The notes under the pieces were generated by a model, which made no database searches, was not told the DNA's origin, and saw only the letters and a list, made by a program, of their open reading frames with translations. Of a stretch of DNA of 20,131 nucleotides, positions 14,368-20,131 are shown in pieces. How positions within the stretch are numbered: position 1 is the first letter of the stretch; each line of letters begins with the position of its first letter. The DNA comes from CAKUIA01 sp034180465. GTDB taxonomy: Bacteria; Verrucomicrobiota; Verrucomicrobiia; Opitutales; Intestinicryptomonadaceae. Both the position numbers and the translations under genes were made by a program. Where the stretch lies: assembly GCA_034180465.1 (NCBI GenBank), contig JAXFOH010000003.1, forward strand, positions 1-20,131, in the 5' to 3' direction.

Positions 14368-14600
14368 GACCGAAGAAAAAAGCGCATCTAATTGGTATGG
14401 CTTTCGAAAGCGACGGCGAAAAGCGCATAACCGAAGCCGAGAATTTTTCGATTGTAGGCGGCACCGAGGAGGTGCACGAGGCCATGAGCGAAACCGCCAT
14501 AAAAACGATGGAAACTTTAAAGCGCAAGGGCAAGTCGCTAGAGACGGTTTCGTCTAAAGAGCTGGGCGATATTCTGCGCGAAAATATGCCCGATATGTAA
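14364..14600 (+). CDS. Small hypothetical protein between scpA and glmM
   Basis: I do not recognise this 78-aa protein. It is hydrophilic and highly charged, with a basic N-terminus (MRPKKKAHLIGMAFES), a GEKRITEAENFSIVGGTEEV segment (18-37) and a predicted helical, lysine- and glutamate-rich second half (38-78). There is no signal peptide, membrane segment or cysteine. It looks real because it starts exactly at the scpA stop (ATGA overlap), ends 12 nt before glmM and has codon use like its neighbours. The segment 'HEAMSETAIKTMETLKRKGK' is suggestive of a small helical hairpin. A role beside ScpA/SMC or as a small regulator is only a guess from position. Confidence 0.75.
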   Translation: MRPKKKAHLIGMAFESDGEKRITEAENFSIVGGTEEVHEAMSETAIKTMETLKRKGKSLETVSSKELGDILRENMPDM

Positions 14601-14612
14601 ATTTTATAGAAT

Positions 14613-15926
14613 ATGAAATATTTTGGAACAGACGGTGTTAGGGGAACTTTCGGTTCGCAATATGTTTGCGCCGAATTTTTCGAAAAATTGGGAGGGGCGG
14701 TAGGCGCGTATTTGAGTTGCGACCTAAAGCTTAAAACTCCAAAAATCGCCATAGGCAGCGACACGAGATATTCGAAAGACGAGCTTAAGGCGGCATTTTG
14801 CAAAGGCTTGGGCGAAAGTCTGGTTTTAGACTTCGGCGTGGTTCCCACCCCCGCAATTGCCTACGGCGTTTTGCATTTTAATTGCGACTTTGGCGTTGTT
14901 ATAACTGCGTCGCACAATCCCTATACCGACAACGGCATAAAGTTTTTCGACAACCGCGCAAAAAAGATTTCCGACGAGGCGCAAAACAAAATAGAGCAGT
15001 ATGTAGACGAAAATCGTTTTGCCGAGGGCTGCGCAAAAATAGAAAGTGCAGACGCCAAAACCGCCTACATAAACAAAATGGCGTCTATTTTGCCCAGTGG
15101 CTGTCTAAAGGGCGTAAAAATTGCGCTAGACTGCGCAAACGGAGCTACCTACTGCACAACAAAACCCGTCTTGGAAATGTATGGAGCTTGTGTGTCGGCA
15201 ATAGGGGTATTGCCCAACGGCAAAAACATTAACGACAACATAGGCAGCCAGCACCCCGAAAAGATTTCTGAGCTTACAAAAAGCAGCAATTCCGCAATAG
15301 GCTTTGCCCACGATGGCGATGGCGACCGCCTTGTTGTTTGCGACGATTTAGGCAATATAATTTCGGGCGAAGAAATTATGGCTATGATTGCCGTAAGCGA
15401 ATACGGCGAAAAGGGCGGCAAAATAGTTACAACAGTTCAAAGCAACTTGGGGCTAGACAGCTCGCTTGAAAAGCACAATATAAAAGTGCTCCGTTCTGGC
15501 GTAGGCGACAGGCTTGTAGCCCAGCTTATGGCTAAAGAAAACTGCAAAATAGGCGGCGAAAATTCGGGACATTTCATTTTTGAAGACATATCTCCCTGTG
15601 GCGACGGTTTGGCGGCAGCCCTAAAAGTTTTGTCGCTTGTTTTGGCAAGAAAACAGCCGCTTTCCAAATCGCAAAAGATTGTGGATATGTTCGACAGCGT
15701 TTCGAAGGCGGTTATGGTTGCACGAAAAACCCCGTTTGAACAAACAAAAACGCTGAACTGCTCAATGCAAACTTGCCGCGATATGCTTGGCAAAGACGGC
15801 AGAATTTTGGTTCGCTATTCTGGTACCGAAAACAAAATAAGGCTGCTTGTAGAGGGCAAAAACCCCGAAACAAACCTAAAATGTATGGAGATTTTGGAAA
15901 AGTCGGTTGAAAATGACTTGCAGTAA
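14613..15926 (+). CDS. glmM: Phosphoglucosamine mutase
   Basis: GlmM converts glucosamine 6-phosphate to glucosamine 1-phosphate on the way to UDP-GlcNAc, the precursor of peptidoglycan and lipid A. The 437-aa protein has FGTDGVRG (4-11), the phosphoserine loop TASHNP (98-103, S100), the Mg2+ loop DGDGDR (234-239), a GGENSGH sugar-binding segment and the C-terminal RYSGTENKIRLLVE phosphate-binding loop. These choices (FGTDGVRG, GENSGH) favour GlmM over phosphoglucomutase or phosphomannomutase. It follows the 78-aa gene by 12 nt without a Shine-Dalgarno site. It shares an envelope theme with lptD upstream. Confidence 0.94.
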   Translation: MKYFGTDGVRGTFGSQYVCAEFFEKLGGAVGAYLSCDLKLKTPKIAIGSDTRYSKDELKAAFCKGLGESLVLDFGVVPTPAIAYGVLHFNCDFGVVITASHNPYTDNGIKFFDNRAKKISDEAQNKIEQYVDENRFAEGCAKIESADAKTAYINKMASILPSGCLKGVKIALDCANGATYCTTKPVLEMYGACVSAIGVLPNGKNINDNIGSQHPEKISELTKSSNSAIGFAHDGDGDRLVVCDDLGNIISGEEIMAMIAVSEYGEKGGKIVTTVQSNLGLDSSLEKHNIKVLRSGVGDRLVAQLMAKENCKIGGENSGHFIFEDISPCGDGLAAALKVLSLVLARKQPLSKSQKIVDMFDSVSKAVMVARKTPFEQTKTLNCSMQTCRDMLGKDGRILVRYSGTENKIRLLVEGKNPETNLKCMEILEKSVENDLQ

Positions 15927-15996
15927 ACCGAAATAAAGTTTAGCATACGAACATCTTTATAGCATTTACCCAATATTTATATACAACTACAACACT

Positions 15997-17433
15997 ATGG
16001 CAGAAGAAACAGAAAAACCCCCATTTATAGACACAGATAAGAATTCGTTGGACCCGCGTCTTATAAAACAGCTTGAAGCTGCGGAAAAATCTATAGATAA
16101 AGGCAATCCCGAATATGCAATAGACGTTTGCATGGGAATTTTGACAAAAGCCCCCGCCTGCTCGGCAGTGCGCAAGGTTTTGCACAGGGCACAGCTCAAC
16201 AAAATGGGCAAAGGAAACCCCATTAAAAAGTTTTCGGCTCAAATTAGCGGTTTGTTCTTTGCTGCAAAGGCGGCTTCATTAATGAAAAAAAACGCCCAGC
16301 TAGACATTATTGCCGCCGCCGAAAAGGAATTGGCAAAATACCCCGACAACAAGCTTGTTTCTAAATCGGCAGCCCTTGCCGCCGAAAGTTTGGAATATTG
16401 GCCTACAGCTGTTGTGTTTTGGGAAGACATTGTAGACTTTAACCCCAAGGATATGGCTTCGTACGTTTCTTTGGGCAATGCGTTGATTAAGGCTTTGCAG
16501 CCCGACGAAGCAATTAAGGTTGGCGAAAGAATTTTAAGGGTAAGCCCCGGCAATGGCGACGCCCAAGCCATTATGCGTTCGGCAAGCGTTGTAAAAACTA
16601 TGTCGGACAAGTGGAAGGAATCCAAAACGGGCAGCTTTAGAGACAACCTTAAGGGCGCCGACGAAGCCGCCGAGCGCGAAAAGGAAACGAGGCTTGTTAA
16701 CGACGAAGAGTCTATGCGCCACAATGTCGAAAAGCTTTCGGCAGAGGTTGAAAAAGACCCCGAAAACATCAATTTGTACAAGGAAATTATCACAAACTTA
16801 AAGGGCTTGAAAGAATACGGCAAAGCGTTGGAAGTTTTGGCAAAAGCGCGCCAGCAGCCGATGGGTCAGGCCGACTCTTCGTTGGAAAAGCTTTATGCCG
16901 ACTTGTTTGTTTTAGACAGCGAAAAGCAAATTGCAGCCCTGCAGGCCGACATTGAACAAAGCCCCGACAAACAAAAATCGGATGCGTTGGCTGAACTTAA
17001 GTCGAAGTTGCACGCGTTTAAGCTTGAAACCGCAAAGACTATGGTTGAACGCTACCCCAACGACTTTACCTACCGCTACATTTACGGCAATTTGCTGTAC
17101 GAAGAAGGCCGTATGGACGATGCCATTGCGCAATTCCAGGTTTCGCAAAAAAGCCCGAAAGTTCGCTCTCAATCGTTGTTGGGCTTGGGTATGGCGTTTG
17201 TTGCAGGCAAAAAATACGATATGGCGGTTGACCAGCTTAAGCTTGCAAAAAGCGAAATTAAGATTTTTACCGACCAAAAGAAGGATATCATCTACGAATT
17301 GGGCAAGGTTTACGAGCTTATGGGCAAGGCAGACGACGCCATTTCCGAATATAAGGAAATCTACGCTGTAGACATCAACTATAAAGACGTTGCAAAGAAA
17401 ATCAACGCCTACTACGAAAATAAAAATAAATAG
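15997..17433 (+). CDS. TPR-repeat protein
   Basis: This 478-aa soluble protein is built mainly of helical tetratricopeptide-like repeats, which act as protein-protein scaffolds. The clearest repeats are near the C-terminus: YGNLLYEEGRMDDAIAQFQV, LLGLGMAFVAGKKYDMAVDQ and IIYELGKVYELMGKADDAIS (together about 365-455). Weaker ones lie at about 30-70, 110-200 and 245-300. The middle (about 210-240) is a charged, probably coiled segment. There is no signal peptide or membrane helix. The N-terminus is acidic and probably disordered. The function is unknown. It follows glmM by 70 nt and precedes a terminator, so it is either the last gene of the lptD-glmM unit or separately transcribed. Its upstream stretch TATATACAACTACAACACT, then ATG, has no Shine-Dalgarno but is unstructured and A/C-rich. 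Confidence 0.85.
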   Translation: MAEETEKPPFIDTDKNSLDPRLIKQLEAAEKSIDKGNPEYAIDVCMGILTKAPACSAVRKVLHRAQLNKMGKGNPIKKFSAQISGLFFAAKAASLMKKNAQLDIIAAAEKELAKYPDNKLVSKSAALAAESLEYWPTAVVFWEDIVDFNPKDMASYVSLGNALIKALQPDEAIKVGERILRVSPGNGDAQAIMRSASVVKTMSDKWKESKTGSFRDNLKGADEAAEREKETRLVNDEESMRHNVEKLSAEVEKDPENINLYKEIITNLKGLKEYGKALEVLAKARQQPMGQADSSLEKLYADLFVLDSEKQIAALQADIEQSPDKQKSDALAELKSKLHAFKLETAKTMVERYPNDFTYRYIYGNLLYEEGRMDDAIAQFQVSQKSPKVRSQSLLGLGMAFVAGKKYDMAVDQLKLAKSEIKIFTDQKKDIIYELGKVYELMGKADDAISEYKEIYAVDINYKDVAKKINAYYENKNK

Positions 17434-17445
17434 TTTGGCCCTTGT

Positions 17446-17478
17446 AAAAGCCCCTGCCGTTTGGATGGGGCTTTTTTT
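17446..17478 (+). terminator. Rho-independent terminator after the TPR gene
   Basis: AAAAGCCCC (17446-17454) and GGGGCTTTT (17467-17475) form a 9-bp stem with a 12-nt loop, followed by a T run to 17478. It lies 12 nt after the TPR stop and closes the long plus-strand gene group. Confidence 0.93.
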
Positions 17479-17501
17479 ATTTTTAAGGTGATTTTTGTTT
17501 T

Positions 17502-17577
17502 CGGTTTTTGACGGTTTTTACGGTTTTAAAATGCGCGAGTAAAAATCCTTTTATCTCTTGACCTATCTATGTATATT
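17502..17577 (+). promoter_or_regulatory. Likely nadE control region: CGGTTTT repeats and TATGTATATT block
   Basis: Three direct CGGTTTT units start at 17502, 17512 and 17521, about one helical turn apart, which could be a regulator site. Further on, 17558-17577 (TTGACCTATCTATGTATATT) matches 3574-3593 before purU at 15 of 20 positions and contains TATATT (17572-17577) as a possible -10, about 16 nt upstream of which transcription-start to ATG distance would fit a short leader. No standard -35 is seen at 16-18 nt. Confidence 0.3.
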
Positions 17578-17599
17578 GCGCAAATTCGTATTGTATAAA

Positions 17600-19222
17600 A
17601 TGAAAATCGGCATAGCACAAATAAACACAAAAATTGGCGACTTTGCAAACAACGCCGAAAAAATAAAAAAAGCCTGCTTACAGCTAAAAGAAATGGGGGC
17701 GGCTTTTGCGGTATTTCCGGAGCTTTCGATTTGCGGATACAGCCCAAAAGATTGGCTAAAACGCCCCTATTATGTGCAAAAGTGCCAAGACGCCCTTGCA
17801 AAGCTTGCCAGCGATATTCAGTTGCCTGCCCTTGTAGGGTGCCCCAGAGCCGAAAGGGGCGATGTGTACAACAGTGCCTACTTTTTATGCAACGGCGCGG
17901 CCGAAAAGGTTGCCGACAAGGTTTTGCTTTGCAACTATGGCTCGTTCGATGAGCCGCGCATTTTCGCTTGCGGCGAAAGAAAGCCCAATATTTTTGAATT
18001 TGCAGGCAAAAAATTTGCCGTAACAATTTGTGAAGATATTTGGACTGCCGATTTTTTGCCAAACTCGAAAAACTATAAAAAGCCATTCCCCCTAGACTTT
18101 GCAGATGCCGCTGATTGCATTATAAACATTTCGGCTTCGCTATTTTCTATGAAAAATGCTCTTGTGCGCGAAAAACTTTTGCGTGAAACCGCAAAAGGTA
18201 TACAAAAGCCCATTGTTTTTTGCAATTTGGTAGGCGGCAACGACGAAGCCGTTTTTGACGGGGCAAGTTGTGCATATTCGGCAAAAGGCGCGCGCGTTTG
18301 CCAGCTTAAAAGCTTTGAAGAAGGTTGCGCTGTGGTAGATGTTTTTGAAGATTTGCCCGAAGTTGAATTTAAAGCCCCCGATATGGGCGACTTAAAAAAC
18401 GCCCTTGTTATGGCCATACGCGACTTTGTTAAAAAAAGCGGCTTTAAAAAGGCGGTTTTGGGGCTAAGCGGCGGCATAGATTCGGCTGTTGTGGCGGCTT
18501 TGGCGACAGAGGCGTTGTCGAAAGAAAACGTTATGGGCATTTCGCTACCTTCAAGCATTTCCAGCGAGCACAGCAAGTCTGACGCCAAAAGCTTGGCGGC
18601 AAATTTAGGCATAGAGTTTCATACGGTAAAGATTGCAGAGCCTGTTTGCGCATTTTCGAATGCCTTAAAGGATTTGTTTGCAAACCTGCCGCCTTCGGTT
18701 GCCGAAGAAAACTTGCAGGCAAGGGCAAGGGGCAGCATTTTAATGGCTGTTTCCAACAAATTCGGCAGTATGCTGCTAACAACCGGCAATAAAAGCGAAT
18801 GCGCCGTGGGCTATTGCACGCTTTATGGCGATATGTGCGGCTCGTTTGCCCCCATCGCCGACGTTTACAAAACCGATGTATACCGCTTGGCAAAAGAGAT
18901 AAACAAAAACGGCGAAATCATACCTCAAAACACTATAGACAAACCTCCGTCGGCAGAGTTGCGTCCAAATCAAAAAGATTCCGACTCGCTACCCGACTAC
19001 GACACTTTGGACGCAATTTTAAGATTGTATATAGAAGGCGAAAAACCGGTTGAATATATTGCAAAAAGCCTGAATTTAAGCGAAGAATTTGTTGCCGACA
19101 TTGCCAAAAAGGTAATGCGCAACGAGTTTAAGCGTAGTCAGGGCGCAGTAGTTGCCGTTGTAAGCGATATGCCCTTCGGATCCGGCAGGCGCGTTCCCAT
19201 TGTATTCGAGGCAAAAATATGA
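17600..19222 (+). CDS. nadE: Glutamine-dependent NAD+ synthetase
   Basis: NadE catalyses the last step of NAD synthesis, amidating deamido-NAD with ATP; this two-domain form takes ammonia from glutamine. From ATG 17600 the protein is 540 aa. The N-terminal nitrilase-like glutaminase carries the trio E41 (FPELSICGY), K107 and C144 (VTICEDIW). The C-terminal synthetase starts at about 265 with the ATP loop LGLSGGIDSAVVAALA (287-302), and later DKPPSAELRPNQKDSDSLPDY. The frame is open to a TTG at 17558, but MKIGIAQINT is the standard start of this fold. The stop overlaps hemL as ATGA (19219-19222). Together with nadB this gives two NAD genes in the window. Confidence 0.95.
   Translation: MKIGIAQINTKIGDFANNAEKIKKACLQLKEMGAAFAVFPELSICGYSPKDWLKRPYYVQKCQDALAKLASDIQLPALVGCPRAERGDVYNSAYFLCNGAAEKVADKVLLCNYGSFDEPRIFACGERKPNIFEFAGKKFAVTICEDIWTADFLPNSKNYKKPFPLDFADAADCIINISASLFSMKNALVREKLLRETAKGIQKPIVFCNLVGGNDEAVFDGASCAYSAKGARVCQLKSFEEGCAVVDVFEDLPEVEFKAPDMGDLKNALVMAIRDFVKKSGFKKAVLGLSGGIDSAVVAALATEALSKENVMGISLPSSISSEHSKSDAKSLAANLGIEFHTVKIAEPVCAFSNALKDLFANLPPSVAEENLQARARGSILMAVSNKFGSMLLTTGNKSECAVGYCTLYGDMCGSFAPIADVYKTDVYRLAKEINKNGEIIPQNTIDKPPSAELRPNQKDSDSLPDYDTLDAILRLYIEGEKPVEYIAKSLNLSEEFVADIAKKVMRNEFKRSQGAVVAVVSDMPFGSGRRVPIVFEAKI
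19208..19211 (+). promoter_or_regulatory. GAGG, the only good Shine-Dalgarno-like site in the window, before hemL
   Basis: GAGG lies 7 nt upstream of the hemL ATG, within the last codons of nadE. It is the only start here with a plausible Shine-Dalgarno match at normal spacing, and it may be fortuitous since the bases also encode Glu-Ala. Confidence 0.35.
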
Positions 19223-20131
19223 ATTCTAAAGAACTTTTCGAAAAGGCCCTAAAGTTAATCCCGGGGGGGGTAAATTCTCCCGTAAGGGCGTTTAGGGGCG
19301 TAGGCGGTACTCCATTTTTTACAAAAAAGGCCGACAAGGCGTTTTTATATACCCAAGACAACGCAGCCTTAATAGACTTTGTGTCTACTTGGGGTCCGGC
19401 TCTTTTCGGGCACAACCACCCGAAAATTAGGCAGGCTATTTTAGACGCCGTGCAAAACGGAACCAGCTTTGGCACACCCAGTGCCGCCGAAGTTGAAATT
19501 GCCGAAATTATATGCTCGAAAATAGACAGTGCCGAAATGGTAAGAATGGTAAATTCGGGCACGGAAGCGACAATGAGCGCGGTAAGGCTTGCGCGCGGGT
19601 ATACTAAGCGCGACAAGATTGTAAAGTTTGAGGGCTGCTACCACGGGCACACCGACAGCCTTTTGGTTAAAGCGGGCTCGGGCGCGTTGACATTCGGTAG
19701 CCCCGATTCGGCGGGCATCCCCCAAGACTTGGCAAAGCTTACCATAGTTTTAGACTATAACGATATCGAACAAGTTAAGGAAACTTTCGAAAAGTTTGGC
19801 AGCGAAATTGCGGCGGTAATTTTAGAGCCTTTTCCCGCAAACTGCGGCTTGATTTTGCCCAAGCCCAACTTTTTGGAGTCGCTAAGGCAAATCTGCACAA
19901 AATACGGCGCGCTTTTGATTTTCGACGAAGTAATTACGGGCTTTAGGCTTGGCGAGGGCGGCGCGCAGCGCAAAACGGGCGTTTTGCCCGACATTACAAC
20001 CTTGGGCAAAATCATTGGCGGTGGCCTGCCAGTTGGCGCATTTTGCGGCAAGCGCGAAATTATGCAAAAGCTTTCGCCGCTAGGCGATGTTTATCAGGCG
20101 GGAACTTTAAGCGGCAACCCCGTTTGTATGG
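19219..20131 (+). CDS. hemL: Glutamate-1-semialdehyde 2,1-aminomutase, 3' end beyond window
   Basis: HemL converts glutamate 1-semialdehyde to 5-aminolevulinate using PLP, in the C5 route of haem synthesis. The 304 codons present begin MNSKELFEKALKLIPGGVNS and include PVRAFRGVGGTPFF, STWGPALFGHNHP, MVNSGTEATMSAVRLARGYT and FEGCYHGHTDSLLVKAGSG. FDEVITGFR and the PLP lysine K264 (TLGKIIGGGLPVGAF) follow. The sequence runs off the window at VYQAGTLSGNPVCM, so about 120-130 residues are missing by comparison with the usual length of about 430. The start overlaps the nadE stop by ATGA, implying translational coupling. Acetylornithine-type aminotransferases are excluded by the GSGAL loop and N-terminus. 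Confidence 0.95.
   Translation, partial: MNSKELFEKALKLIPGGVNSPVRAFRGVGGTPFFTKKADKAFLYTQDNAALIDFVSTWGPALFGHNHPKIRQAILDAVQNGTSFGTPSAAEVEIAEIICSKIDSAEMVRMVNSGTEATMSAVRLARGYTKRDKIVKFEGCYHGHTDSLLVKAGSGALTFGSPDSAGIPQDLAKLTIVLDYNDIEQVKETFEKFGSEIAAVILEPFPANCGLILPKPNFLESLRQICTKYGALLIFDEVITGFRLGEGGAQRKTGVLPDITTLGKIIGGGLPVGAFCGKREIMQKLSPLGDVYQAGTLSGNPVCM

Noticed and set aside
17558..17599. nadE starting at TTG 17558
   Set aside because: The 14 extra residues do not fit the glutaminase fold, whose first strand begins MKIGIAQINT; the stretch looks like promoter sequence.
1..20131. CRISPR array, prophage, insertion sequence, tRNA or rRNA
   Set aside because: No regularly spaced repeats, transposase or integrase frames, or recognisable tRNA/rRNA sequence were seen; repeats found are all inside genes or short operator-like units.

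Overview
The window reads as an ordinary housekeeping stretch of a Gram-negative (diderm) bacterial chromosome with moderate GC. An LptD-type outer-membrane protein, GlmM, complex I subunit NuoA and full biosynthetic genes for NAD, pantothenate, pyrimidines, histidine and tetrapyrroles are present. Gene content together with an almost complete lack of Shine-Dalgarno sequences would fit Verrucomicrobiota (Opitutales-like) or a related PVC lineage. This is an inference from style and protein resemblance, not a demonstrated placement. I see no phage, insertion sequence, CRISPR array, tRNA or rRNA.

Layout. (1) 1-3558, minus strand, transcribed right to left: panC, nadB, apt, nuoA and the start of a gene that looks like a PTS EIIA domain. 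Spacings are short and nadB/apt overlap by ATGA, so this is probably one operon. (2) 3559-3673 is a divergent control region holding a strong rho-independent terminator hairpin only 11 nt before purU. (3) 3674-5604, plus strand: purU, a Nudix hydrolase and pyrE, tightly packed, ending at a bidirectional terminator (5629-5663). (4) 5667-6305, minus: an exported protein with four EF-hands and a proline-rich tail. (5) 6438-6791, plus: a lone RelE/ParE-like protein with its own terminator. (6) 6877-9269, minus: hisC, then a CNNM/CBS/CorC membrane protein. (7) 9342-17433, plus: an RmlD-like reductase, an exported protein that looks like a degenerate serine beta-lactamase fold, lptD, scpA, a 78-aa unknown, glmM and a TPR protein, closed by a terminator (17446-17478). 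(8) 17600 to the end, plus: glutamine-dependent nadE and hemL (cut by the window edge), overlapping by ATGA.

Functionally the window covers cofactor supply (panC, nadB, nadE, hemL), nucleotide and one-carbon metabolism (apt, purU, pyrE), envelope construction (rmlD-like, lptD, glmM) and chromosome segregation (scpA). No stretch longer than about 170 bases lacks a gene.

I did not find a convincing new multi-gene system. The observations most worth following are the terminator inside the purU leader, the predicted pseudo-beta-lactamase encoded just before lptD, the orphan RelE-like protein, the unknown 78-aa gene between scpA and glmM, and the near absence of Shine-Dalgarno sites.
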